Both the position numbers and the translations under genes were made by a program. A DNA stretch of 64,000 nucleotides from Geosiphon pyriformis (lineage: Eukaryota > Glomeromycota > Glomeromycetes > Archaeosporales > Geosiphonaceae): assembly GCA_016748015.1 (NCBI GenBank), contig JAAOMT010000484.1:235379-299378 (forward strand), in the 5' to 3' direction. Below are positions 11,893 through 23,533 of the stretch, in pieces. The notes beneath the pieces are model-generated. The model was not told the origin of the DNA. It was given only the letters and a program-made list of their open reading frames with translations, and did no database searches. Positions within the stretch are counted from its first letter, which is position 1; every line of letters begins with the position of its first letter.

Positions 11893-12436
11893 TTTTAACA
11901 ATTATACTTTTTTCACTCCTGTCAACAACTGAAACTCACTTTTGGACCCACGAAGACCAAAATATCTGAATTGACGAGAGGAAATTGGATAGTCAGAAAA
12001 ATAATAAAACTTTATGAATTGGCAAAGCAAAATGATGATTTACCTTGTCTCACCGAGTCACCGGGTAGTCTGGAATGATAGACTGTTGGTATTTAGTTAC
12101 ATCTGGCCATTGGAGTTTTTTTTGAAACGGTTTGGTCACTTGGTCGATATCCAATGATTGAAACACATGCAAAATTTGCTCTCTCCGGCATCCGACTTTA
12201 ACTTAAATAACTCCGGACCATCCGGCCTATGTTAGAACGATTCTTGAATAAATTGATTAAACTGCGGATCTTAGAGCCACAGGCATGGGTTGAAAAGTTA
12301 AAGATCAACACGCATTGATATTATTATTGTTCAGCAGTTTATTAGGTACCAAGATATTGAAATGGTTCTTTGAAGGTATTTTATTTTAACTAGTAATATA
12401 TTATTATCATTATTATTATCATTATTATTATTATTA
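11893..12436. other. Intergenic region between two - strand genes
   Basis: 545 bp containing the promoter and 5' UTR of the AT-hook gene (towards 11893) and the 3' UTR of the kinase (towards 12436). It has a few short GC-rich patches (ccggc motifs around 12190-12230). No ORF or RNA gene is evident. Confidence 0.6.
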
Positions 12437-12440
12437 TTAT
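12402..12440. repeat. ATT/TAA trinucleotide microsatellite
   Basis: About 13 trinucleotide units of (att)n with two atc variants. It starts at the last codons of the kinase gene, whose stop TAA (12439-12437) is formed by the first unit on the - strand. Repeat-length changes there would not alter the protein. Confidence 0.85.
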
Positions 12441-14819
12441 TGAATTTTTTCTTTTTCTAAAAATATTTTCGAGTAAAAAAGCAACAGGAAAATAAGAGTA
12501 AGAAAAAATTGGAAAATAATAGTTGAAATATTAATAGAAGAAAAACGATTTGATTTTACTTACCTCCATCTGTTCTTCGAACTTCAACCTGATTCGGAAC
12601 ATCATTGATAACCATAGACCATCGAAGGCTAGGTATTCGTCGTCGATCTGATTTTAATTTTTCCAACATTTCTTTGTCAACATGACCTAATGTTGAGCCT
12701 GAGAAAAAAAATTCAAGATGAAGAGTTTAGTTATCGGGAGGAAAAAGATTTGAATAAATATAAGGTTAATTGATGGATAACTTACTACGCTGTAACTCGC
12801 CCAGACTTCTGCCTCTTGGGATTTCATTGGCGAGTATATATCCTGAAATTCAATTTTTTCCATTAAATTAGATATTTACAATGAAAAGCTTTAATCACAT
12901 CTAATTTATTTTACCTCTTTGAGAATCACGTGTTTTATATTGTTGTGCTGGATGGGAATCTTGTGCTCTTTCTTTTCCTTTATCGCTTCTGCTGTCGTTC
13001 TGTAACCTGGTATTTTCATGGATTGAATCCTTGACTACAGATCTTACAGATGTTGATTGGGTTCTTGATGATGCTGTCAAATCGTTGAAAATTGAAAGAC
13101 ATTATTTTAATTTCAAGTGTCGAAAAATTCAAATTTATTCCATAATACATTACACTGCTTTCGGACCATAGCATGAGTATCACCAGTTTGAGGATTAAAC
13201 AGTGTGAATGTATCAGAATTTCTCGGTTCTGGAAGATTGGGATAATGTAAAAGTCGACTAGTATAAAATGCCTGTGGGTGTACAGTATTATTCGATGAAA
13301 CATTGGCTTTGGGTAAATGGTGTGTTTTGACTCGTTTCGTAGATTTTGGTCCTGTAAATGGTGCTTTTCCATCAGATAAGAATCTCCATTTATATGAAAC
13401 AGCCAATAAATCAGAAGTTGTAGGTCGTTTATTAGGATCTGCATCCCAACATCTTAACATTGCCGCTACATAGCCCCGTGGTGTCCCTTCAATAATTGAT
13501 GGCCTTAATCCATTGCAAATATCACGTGCCAGTAAATAATCATGTGCCCGATCAGCAAAGGGAGGTTCATTTGAGGACATTTCCCACATAATCATGCCTA
13601 AACTGTAGATATCTGCTGCCTGGGTATATTTTCCACCACGTAAGACTTCCGGAGCTACATATGGTAAGACTCCGTATATTTTTTTGGCATCTTCCGGTTC
13701 ATTAACTGGTCGACACATTCCCAAATCGGTTACGTAAACAAGTTTTTCATGGCGTAGAATATTACCGCTGGTAAAAAATTTGAATTGAATTAAATATTTT
13801 CCAAGCAAATCCATTTATGAAATTTTATTTTATGTAAAAATACAGTCAAGAAAAACCGAACTGAATACCTATGAAAATCGCGATGGACTAAACCTTCATC
13901 GTGAATTTCTTTTAAACCTTTGGTGACATGATCAAATAATTGAATCTTTTCATCCCAAGATAAATCGGCATAATATTGGCTAAGGTATCGTCGAAGATTT
14001 CCGTGATCTGCAAATCGCATTGCCATCACATATCGACCTGTCTCAGGATCCTGACTCACTCCGTAACAATCAATAATTCCGGAGCCGAGACTGCATCGAT
14101 GATGAGCCCGAAGCTTGTGATAAACAGATAAAAAATCAAAATATGAGCATTTGATGAATTTTTTTAGAGTGATCAATAATTCAAAAGGTAGATGGTATAT
14201 AAAATCAACTTGAGCGTTGTTTTTCTGTTTCGGCCTACATTCATTCACTTTTCCTTCAATTTTTCTTACCTCATCTAGAAAATCCTGTGTTAGATTATCT
14301 GAATTGTCAAGAAACTTGAGTGCAACTTTACCCCAAGATTCAGAATTGGCCGAAAATACTGATCCAAAACCACCCTTGGCAATAAATTGTAAGTCTGTAA
14401 AGGAGTCAAAAGGTATCCATTGCATATAATCAAAAGGTGTATTGGCGTTTAGTTGAGTTTCTCGGATGAATGTGTCCAATTCTAAGTTTCCACTGGTCCA
14501 TAATTCAAAATTTCCTTTTAGGCGGCCAGTATCACAGGGTCGACACCAACCAATAGACGTTCGTGAATTACCACATTGGGGACACCGGCTAACTGATTCA
14601 CGAGCTGTTGGATTTGTTAGGCTTTCGCCTGTCTTTTGAAAAGCATTTTCGGGTACATTAATGCCGACCTCTTTGGCTATTTTTGTTAAGAGGCAAAAGA
14701 GTTGAAGGGTAAGAGATGATTTAAAATGAAATTGTTTAGCAATTGAAGGAAGGGAAACGATCGAAGCAACGTAGTGCAGAAAACATACCCAACGACCTAA
14801 GCATAGCTGCGTAATCCAT
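12437..14819 (-). CDS. Protein kinase with N-terminal zinc ribbon (TKL-like, AM-fungal expanded family)
   Basis: Eight exons fit with consistent phase: 14819-14789, 14676-14270, 14113-13869, 13767-13154, 13073-12915, 12842-12786, 12698-12564 and 12456-12437, giving 555 aa. Residues 42-58 hold four Cys (CPQC...CRPC), a zinc-ribbon-like module typical of this family. The kinase domain shows the Gly loop KGGFGSVF (111-118), VALK with Lys131, HRDFHSGN from about 223, DLG instead of DFG, and VAPEVL. So the catalytic Lys, Asp and metal-binding Asp are all kept and it should be active. A Ser/Arg-rich tail of about 120 residues follows. Intron 2 (14269-14114) is 156 bp and has no stop, so retaining it would insert 52 residues after the Gly loop/Lys region. 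The last two exons are less certain. Substrates are unknown. Confidence 0.85.
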
Positions 14820-15374
14820 TATTGTTATTAATGTGTTCGAAACAAGAAATTCAATCTAAGGGCAACCAATTATCAAGCGTGTTATTCCTTTGTGGGAAAT
14901 GGTGGAAATGTTTTTGACGGGATGCCGACAAAATGCAAGGGCGTTTTTTGGAGTACAAAAGATGATAGAGGAAAATAGCAAAATGAAGACTTTATTCTTG
15001 ATAATAGCAGTGATGGTAGTTCAATTTTTTTAGCGATTGGCTGAATTTTCTGTGTTCACAGTAAAAGGGCCCCTTGGAGAAACGGTCCCTCTTGTGGGAA
15101 GCTTTATTTCTCGTATCCCTTATGCGGCGTTGAATATACCGCGAGTTCAGGAGTGAGCGAGAAGCAGGGATAAAAAGACTTTTGGCAACTTGGTGTAGCA
15201 ATGACAGATAAATTTTTGGTATATACTGAACCGCATTTAATATTGTTGCCAATACAAATTTCTGACAGTTTGTGTTGAAATATCATATGAATTGGCGGTA
15301 TAGCAGATAATTTTTAATTAGTTGGATCTCAAAATTCTTTAAAGCCAAATTGGTATTTAGATATTCAACTTCCC

Positions 15375-15445
15375 GTTCTTTACGGTATTATACCGTTGAC
15401 GGTCACCCATGTTTAGGATCGAATGTGGTTTGTTTCGGAATCAGC
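15375..15445 (-). other. Possible 5S rRNA-like fragment
   Basis: On the - strand this reads ttccgaaac... then atgggtgaccgtcaacgg followed by taataccgt. It recalls the 3' half of eukaryotic 5S rRNA (CCGAA..., GGATGGGTGACC, then a GGGAATACC-like hairpin). The spacing between the first two blocks is about 9 nt too short and the hairpin is altered, so at best it is a 5S pseudogene fragment. Confidence 0.2.
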
Positions 15446-16130
15446 CGGAATCTTGTGAACAGGTAAATCATTATATAGCATAGTATTGGTAGAGAAGAAC
15501 GCCCATTCCTTAAAATTTTTCACGAGCTTGCAAACAAAATATTAATGCCTTCTTGAAATTATCCCCAATGGTTCCTAGAACAGTGAAGAAACACGGCGTG
15601 GGAGAGGCCAACCTTGAAAAAGATAATTGAATGGTGCCATTTAATTGCGACACGTTCTTTAATTAAACCCGTTCAAAGTACACAATTTGCCGTTGCTTTA
15701 GTATCATTAGAATCGTCCCGGAATTATCCGAATTTTAGTATCAAAAACCGTTCATTGTTGTACATCAAAAATAGCATCGTCTGTCGCGTCGCCTTTATTA
15801 TTCTTCCTTTGGTGTTACGTGTTATTTTCTTTATACAATAAGTTTTCCCACGCTTAGGCAAACATGCTTGTAAGACCATATGATTCAACTTGCATGTCAA
15901 GAAACATACATAAATACTTCGAATGTAAAACATCCAAATGGAATATTATGGGGTTTTTTAAAACAAATGTGATCTCGAACCATTCGAACGGAAAATAGAT
16001 TCCTACATTTCAAGCCTTGGAAGTATTGTTAAAGGAAGGAAGGGGTTCAGGGAACATAAAAGCACCGAATTGCTTAATAATTACAGAGAAGTGAGTATGA
16101 GCTTGCATTGGAAATGCAAGAAATGAGTGG

Positions 16131-16180
16131 TGATATTGGAGCGCAAGTGGGATTCTGATGTTGGAGCGCAGGTGACCTTC
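16131..16180. repeat. 25-bp imperfect tandem duplication
   Basis: Two adjacent 25-bp units, 16131-16155 and 16156-16180, both containing ttggagcgca-like sequence. They differ at about five positions. No coding frame is associated. Confidence 0.8.
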
Positions 16181-16279
16181 TGGGTTGTTCTTTCGTTCAA
16201 GCCGAGCTCGGCGGATGAGATCTTTTAATATTTATTGTCATCCAAGATTTCAAGGTAATTTTATTAACACTATAATTGA

Positions 16280-19200
16280 GGATACTGGACCTGACCGCAA
16301 ATTTGCAAAAAAATAGGAAACATGCTTATAAACAAAATTCATATCCACCAGCCAATATGAAAAACAGTAAAATCAATTCCAAAATTTTTGTTTAATAAAC
16401 TACAAATTTAGATTCAGATTGTAATGAATAGATTATGGTAATTATAATATAAATTCAAGTATTGAAACAGTTAATAAAAACAGTTCAAATAGTATTTGTA
16501 ATTTTAAACATCTACATAAATTACAAGTTTTATGTTTTTTCATTTTCTTGAGTTAACACATTTTTATACAGCTTATTATATTTTTATTGGCTAAAAATTA
16601 AGAAACAAAACAAATTATATTTTAATAATAAATTTTTGTATTAAAATTTATTATTTGAAATAAAAATTGTATTTAATATATTATTAAAATTAAAAGTCTA
16701 ATTTGCTGTCTATTTTTAATAAAAATGTTAAAAAAATTTATTAATTGATTTTAAAAACAATATTTGGAACAACATTTTATTATATGTGTAAATATATAAT
16801 TAATATTTAAAATAAAATAATACTATAAATAACCAATATAAAATTTAAATATATAACAAAAAATAATAAACAATTTAAAAAAATTTTTGTATTTTTATTT
16901 TTATCTAAAATAAAATAAACTTTTTTTTATTGTTTTTAATAATTTAAATAATTAATAACTCTTTCTTTTATTCATTTTTTAATTATAAATAAAGCAAAAA
17001 AACATTTAAAAAATATTTTATTACTTTTTTTTATAAATTATTAATTTTAAAACATTTTTGTTTACAAGTTTGAATTTAGTAAGTATTTTTATTGCTAATT
17101 TAACTAAAAAAAATAAAAAAGTTGGCTGTTGAACTTTTATGATACATTTTCTGTTAATTTATTAAATATAAAAATGTTAAAATTTAATATAAGTTTTATA
17201 TCTAGATTTTAAAAAAGTAAAATAAACAATAATATTAAAAACATAAAAAATATTTATGTAAAAAAACAAGTATTATTAATAATAAAAAATAAATGTTTTT
17301 AAATTTATAAATAAAATAACTTTTAAAACTATTATATTTAATTCTATATGTTAAATAAGTTTGTTAAATAACTTAATTTTGGTATTTTAAATAATAATAA
17401 TATTTTATGTTTTTTTTCTGTATTTAATAAATTAAAATTTTTTGTTTTGGCTTTTACAAAAAACTATTTAATTTAGTAAAGTTTTTTGTATTGAATATTA
17501 ATCTATTAGTAATTGTTGAAAAAAACTTCTAAAATAAGTTAAAATTTATTATAAAATTGTTTTATTAAATAAATAGTTTTAAAAATATTTTTACATTTTT
17601 AAAATTTTATAATTATTAGATCTATATTTATTTTTAAATTAAGCTTAAACAAAACTAAAAAATTGGTAATCAAAACAAATAATATAACTAATATTAATTT
17701 AAAATATAAATATATGTATAAATTAGAAAATAATTATTAAAAAAAATTTTAATTAATTTTTTTAAGTTAATTATAAAAACAGTTTTTGTTAAATTTAATA
17801 AAATAATATTAAATAAATTATAGTTATTAATTTATAACAAAGATTATAATAAAATTTGCTAATAGTAAAATTACTAAATTAATAATTTTTAAATAATTAA
17901 TTTTTATAAATAAAAATTTAATGTATATAATAAAAGCTAATATTAATAAACTTTTATGAATTTTTAAAAATTATTATTAAATACTTTTTACTATTTGATA
18001 ATAGATATAATAGTTTATAATTTTTTTAATTTGGTAACTTTTTATAATAAAAAACTTTTATAATTAGTTAAAATCTAGTTTATATATTTGTATTAAATAT
18101 ATAACAGTTTGGTTCAAAAATAAAATATTATAAAAAATTGTTTTTTATATTATTTTAATTTTTAAAAATATAAATTTGTATTGAATTAAATTGTTTTTGT
18201 TATTATATACAAAATAGAAGCAAAGTTAAATATATATTTATTAAATATAATTTAAATAAAAAATTTTTAATTATATTAAAATAATATAAATATAATTAAT
18301 AAATAATAATAACTAATATATATATAACAAAAAACAAATTTTTATTGTTTATTTTATTTTTTTAATAATAAATTGAATACAGATTGTAAATACTTTTTTT
18401 TTAATAATATAAGTAATATATTAATACTGTAATTAATTATTATTATTTAAAAATTTTGGTAAATTTAAAAGTTTTTATTGTTGAATTTTTTATATAAAAA
18501 ACAGTAATTTAAGATTCAATAATTAGTAATATTCTGTATCTTATTTTTTTGGTATAATAATTAATTTATTTTAGTGTTTTTTATTTTTTTTGGTAATTTA
18601 TTTAACTATTAATAAATTATTTTTATATTTATTTTGTATTTTTTACCAAATTATTTATAATATTACAATCTTAGTACTTATTTTTTAATTAATTAGTTTA
18701 ATAAAACAATAAAATAAAAAAATAAAAATTAGTAAATTATAATTAAAAATTATTGTTTTAGTATATTAAATTTTTTAAATATATGTTTTTAATATTAATT
18801 GCTTTTATTAAACAATATATTATTAATAAATAATTTAACAATATAAACAATAATTCATATATTTTGATAATTTTAATTAATAAATTTATTGTAAATTTAT
18901 TTAATTATTAAATATTTTTTTTAATACTATTATTATATATATAACTTTTATAATATAATATGTTTTAGTATTTTTAATTATTTTTATACTTTTTTTAAGT
19001 TATTATTAGTATTTTTGACATTTCTAAAATTATTGATATTTCTGTTAATATTTCTAAAATTTTAAGTATTTTTGGCATTTTTAAAATCTTTAAACATTTT
19101 TAAAATTTTTAAAATCATGTTATTTTATTGTTTTTAATATACAATTAATTAATTTATGCTATATATTAATTGTTTTTTATTTTTTTATTTTTTTAGAATA

Positions 19201-20060
19201 ATATTAGTTTTTTGTTTAGTTTTTTTTCTAATATTTATTTTTTTATAAATGTTGATTTTTTTTTAAAATCAAAAATAAGCATATTAAAAAAATATAAAGC
19301 TTTTTTAAATAAAATTTTAAGTTAAATTTTTTGTTTTTAGTTTTTTGGCTCTTAATTTGGCTTTTTTTCTGGCTTTAATTTTTGGTTTAAATATGATTTT
19401 AAATATTTTTTTCTTTTTTTTTATCTGTTTTTTCTAAGTTTTTTACTTTAAATTTTAAATTAAATAGCTTAAAAGTTAAGATGACTGAACTTATAAGTTT
19501 TTTTAATATTATTTTTTTGAAATTAAATTTTTTGTTTAATAATAATAGTATTTTTTATTCTTTTTTTCAATAATTGATTTAATTTAAAAAATTGCCACAT
19601 AATATTAGAAACATAAGAAATTATACAATAAAATAACATAAAAATACAAATAATAGGATTTTATTATTATTAAAACAAAGTTAAAATATTAGATCAAATC
19701 TTAAATTATAAACAAATTTAATAAAGTACATGTATTTATATCTGATTTGAATTCTGGTTACTTGAATTTTAGAGTTGCAATCATTATAAATTTTAATTTA
19801 ATAAAACATAGTTGTAAAGGTTTCAAAGTTCTAAATTAGCTTTTGCCAGTTTATTTGTTATTTAGAAATAAACTTTTAGTTATTATTTTGAGTTTGTATG
19901 CTGGAGCATTATTGGATGTAAGGCTAAATTAGACTGTTAATATTAATGTTTTAATTGCTAAAACTGCAAACATTAATATATTTGTGATGTTAAAGAGTAA
20001 TATCAAAAATAATTTTGAATAAATTAAAACAAAATTTTTTATTGAATTAAAAAATAATGG
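16280..20060 (+). mobile_element. LINE relic C, heavily AT-converted
   Basis: Almost pure A/T. Near 19690-20030 the + strand still aligns, allowing stops, with the LINE B endonuclease: a stretch reading SLYAGALLDV corresponds to GLYARASVNI of LINE B and is followed by matching INVLIAKTANIN-like residues. The upstream part has the length expected for ORF1 but cannot be read. No 3' part (RT, RNase H) is visible before 20060. C and G are replaced nearly everywhere, so this is an old copy. Confidence 0.6.
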
Positions 20061-20554
20061 CATTTTATTTATATTTTTAATATGTTTTATTAAAAACTTT
20101 TATTGAAAGTATTTAAAAACAAAACAACACAACACAATACAAAACTTAAAATTTTATTTTATTTTATGTTTTTAGCAATTTCTTTAAGTGTACAAAAGTA
20201 TCGTCCTTGTAATCTATTTTGAAATCCGATTTACCCTTTTTATAGGGTTTAATAATATTAATCAAGATATGCTTCATCCAGCAAATGATTGAATATATCT
20301 GATTTTATCAACTCATGTTTAATAATATAAAAAACAAATATTCATAAATATTTATAGAATACATTAGGGAAAATTCCTTTAGGGTTTTCAGAAATTTCAG
20401 TGAAATATCAATTCAATTATCGTTTTAAAGTTGTAGCATGTTCCTTATTATCGAATCCTCTTTTTATAAAAATGAAATTTATGTTATTTGTGAAAAAACC
20501 TTATAATCTCAAAATTGATGAAATATTTAAAGAAACAAATATATATATATATAC

Positions 20555-20706
20555 ATTGAATTTTATTTCCTAAATGTCCATAGAGAATAAAGAAACAAAT
20601 TCTTGAAGGATGAAAACCATGTGAGATATAAAATATATCATTAAGATTATTTATTTAATAGATAAATGCGTTTATTTCCAGAGACATTTAGAAAATAAAA
20701 TCCAAT
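20555..20706. repeat. Imperfect inverted repeat (MITE-like)
   Basis: The left arm 20555-20591 (attgaattttatttcctaaa start) and the right arm 20671-20706 are reverse complements over about 37 bp with about six mismatches, around an 80-bp centre. The centre contains aaggatgaaa...catgtgaga, and a related inverted copy occurs near 21050-21085. Confidence 0.65.
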
Positions 20707-20785
20707 GCATTTATTTTATTATTTTTTAAATATAATTGAGAATTATAAGAGATGCTTCATCAATCCTAAAAAGAAACATTAATTC

Positions 20786-20966
20786 ATTAATTTGAAATAC
20801 ACCTATGATCTTGGCACTCTCGAATCATATTCAGCCTTGCTTCAGACAGCTATCATCTTTTATCCTTTGAAATGAACCAGTTAGGTTTATCTGTTTAGTT
20901 TGAGTGAAATTTCGAGGCTGAATACGATTCGAGAGTGCCAAGATCATAACTGTATGTCAAATTAAT
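20786..20966. repeat. Long palindromic repeat with 51-bp arms (MITE-like)
   Basis: The inner arms 20805-20836 and 20916-20947 are 32 bp each and match with one mismatch as reverse complements (core ttggcactctcgaatc). Similarity continues outwards to 20786 and 20966. The spacer is 79 bp and codes for nothing. A transcript could fold into a strong hairpin. The layout fits a small non-autonomous inverted-repeat element in the promoter region of the lipase-like gene. I could not confirm a target-site duplication. Confidence 0.75.
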
Positions 20967-21115
20967 AAATAAATAAATCGGATTTTGTTTCTTAAAACTT
21001 TGTAGAGAATACACACATTTGGTCATCATATAAACTATCTCAGTTACATTACATCTCTCACATTGTCTTTCATCCTTTAAAAATTAGCTATAATTGAATT
21101 TTCTTTTAAATTGAA

Positions 21116-22582
21116 ATGCACTTTAAACTCAATCTTCAAAGCAGATCTAAAATTATAATGGCAACTTTCATCTTATTGATATTTTATTTTTGGATGCCCG
21201 GAAACCAAAAAAATTTAATAGATTTAAAAGGCTTTCAAAATATTAAGTTCGCACAAAAATTAGATACAAATCAAGATTTTTCAATTATAAGGAAGTGGAT
21301 GAATCTTACAAAGTTTTCACTAAATACGAATCAAGCTATAAGACGTTCACAATCACAAAACAAATTGCCAATCGACTTTAAGGAAATTCTTACGTCCATT
21401 CTCAACGCTCCAGGTTTGATAAATTTTGTAGACTGTGCAGGACTAATAACATTGGCTCAAAAGTGCCCGGTTTGCAAATAAGAGGTATTTTATTGTACAA
21501 TCAAATATTCTAATGTTAAGACTATTTTCTAAAAAGAAAATGTTTTAGTGCATGCACATCTCTGGGAAACGGTCTATGGTACCTCCCCAACGAGAGGTAT
21601 ACTGATTTAACAATAATATTTATCGGCCCAGTAAGATCTTTGATTTTCATGAATGATATATCTTTTTTTTCACCGAAATAACATCAATAATTTCTCTTTT
21701 ACTTCAAAGAAATTAAAAAAGCAAGAATGGAGTTCGAGAAATCCAATATTAGTACAGCCAAAACCTAAAGAGCTACTGTATTTACCCCTGATAACCGAAC
21801 GTGTTGATTCACAATTGCTTAAAGAAGTAGAACTATTATTCCCTCAGTTAAAAACAGCTATTCGGGAGTACTTGAAGGACCCTTTAATCAATGGTTTTTC
21901 TGATATCTTGTTTGTTGGGCATGGTCTTGGTGGAGGTTTTTTACTTAAATATTTCTATATTTTAGTAATCAAAGTAAAATTGAATTATATTTTAACTTTT
22001 AATAAGATAAATTGTATTTTCAATATAATAGCATACGCTTCAATTGCTGGTTATCTGTGGGCAAAGCATATAACCCGAGTATCAGGACCTCATATTAGCC
22101 GTTTTATTCCGGAAATACATACTTTTGGAGCTCCAAGAGTTGGAAACAAGGAATTTAGTGAAAGCGCAAATATGGAAATAGACCATTATCGCATGACCTA
22201 TGGAAACGATCATGTTCCACACTTTCCATTTGCTACAATGGGGTGGAAGCATTTTGGTTATGAAATATGGATTGAGCCATTAGATACGTGTGATTGTACT
22301 GAGGATCAAAAGAAATATTGGGATTGTAATGGTGTTGAGCTTTCAAGGGAAAACAAAAATACATGGATTGATGATGAGAATGAGGTCAGTCAACACTTGT
22401 CCAATTATGAAATATTTTACACTGGAAAACTGAAAAAGTTGTGCTATTTATTTTAGGAATGTAATGCAGGTCAACCAATAGACAAGATTCCAGACCAATT
22501 TTTTCATAATGGCCCTTATTTCGGAGTTGAAATGAGCAATTGCGAACAAATTGAAGGGTTTAAAAAAGTATTCATATATTAG
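21116..22582 (+). pseudogene. Class 3 lipase-like alpha/beta hydrolase, probably decayed
   Basis: An N-terminal hydrophobic segment (IIMATFILLIFYFW) suggests a signal anchor. Later exons show lipase-3 hallmarks: GHGLGG, FGAPRVGN, GNDHVPHFP with the catalytic Asp, and WKHFGYEIWI with the catalytic His. The nucleophile elbow reads GHGLG where active enzymes have GHSLG, so the Ser is Gly. A clear intron (donor GTTTTT after GGTGGAG, acceptor ATAATAG before CATACGCT) restores GGAYASIAGYL, and a second runs from GTAAGA at ~21632 to TTCAAAG. But exon 1 stops at TAA 21479 and no donor brings it into the phase of exon 2 (frame of ERYTDLTIIFIGP). The last intron has shrunk to about 27 bp and leaves an in-frame TAG at 22454. 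I read it as a dead or dying lipase gene; a missed small exon could rescue the N-terminus. Confidence 0.65.
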
Positions 22583-23533
22583 AGTGGCGTAAAAAGATTT
22601 AAAGCATGAAGTTTGATATTTGTATTTTTTTTAACAAAAACTTTAAAAAATAGGGCATGCGATTGGAGTAATGGTTTTAATTTTAAGTGCAATTTTTCTT
22701 ATCTAAATTTAATATTTTTGGAGACTCTTAAAACAATCAAAGGTTTACATTTGTCTTTTGAAAACTTAAATATACCAATATAGTGGCTTTCCTCTAATAA
22801 TATATCGAGTGTTAATATAATTATAAAATGATTTTTAGTGAAAACCAATTGACAATTTGTATTCCCAATATTTAAAATTGTAAAAGAATTTCAGCCAATT
22901 AAAAAAGCTATAAACCACCTTCTTATGACTCAATTTTTCTGTATAAAGTATTTAATATTCGCATTTGAAAAATAAAATTAAATGAGAATCCATTAAACAA
23001 TAAAAAGTTTTCTAAAAAAACATGGAAATAAAAATCTAAATAAATTTACACAATTAATAATTTTTATATTAACTTTCGATTAATTGCAACATTTAGAAAA
23101 ACAGAATTCAAAGTATTTATGCTATTTTTTTCTATTTTAATATGAAATGAACCAAGCTAACAATTGGTTAACCAATTTTTTATATTTCAATTTAGGTGAT
23201 TTAAAAATATAAGTACCTGTCACTTATTTACATTTATTGGAATATTACTTTAATTGAAAAAATAGCAATTTGATTACATATTTTAGTTATTTAATGTAAT
23301 AATTATCTTAAACAGTAATAGAATTTTGCAATTATGTAGTCACAAATTCAAAGAATCTTTTTGAAATTTTAGACTAGCATTAATATTGTAGGTTTTAACA
23401 AATATAAATTAAGGTTTTAATCAATTTTTAATTCTTAATTATTGTTTTGGAACATATTATTAAATTTCAATGTCGTTTTTGAGTTATTTAATTACTGATA
23501 AAAATTTTTTTAATATTATTAAAATTTAGGCAA
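22583..23533. other. AT-rich region without a gene
   Basis: Follows the lipase-like gene. It consists of A/T-rich sequence with no ORF longer than a few tens of codons and no similarity I can see to LINE B. It may hold older transposon remains beyond recognition. Confidence 0.5.

Larger units (their letters stand above)
14820..16270. other. Intergenic region upstream of the kinase gene
   Basis: About 1.45 kb of normal composition without a convincing gene. It holds the kinase promoter (just above 14819), a short signal-peptide-like ORF at 14983, a possible 5S-rRNA-like fragment around 15375-15445 and a 25-bp tandem duplication at 16131. ORFs at 15614-15841 and on the opposite strand have no recognisable features. 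Confidence 0.55.

Noticed and set aside
16280-20060. Possible mitochondrial DNA or centromere, because of extreme A/T content
   Set aside because: Translation recovers LINE endonuclease residues, there are no mitochondrial genes, and other deserts in the window have the same explanation. A centromeric role cannot be judged from sequence alone.
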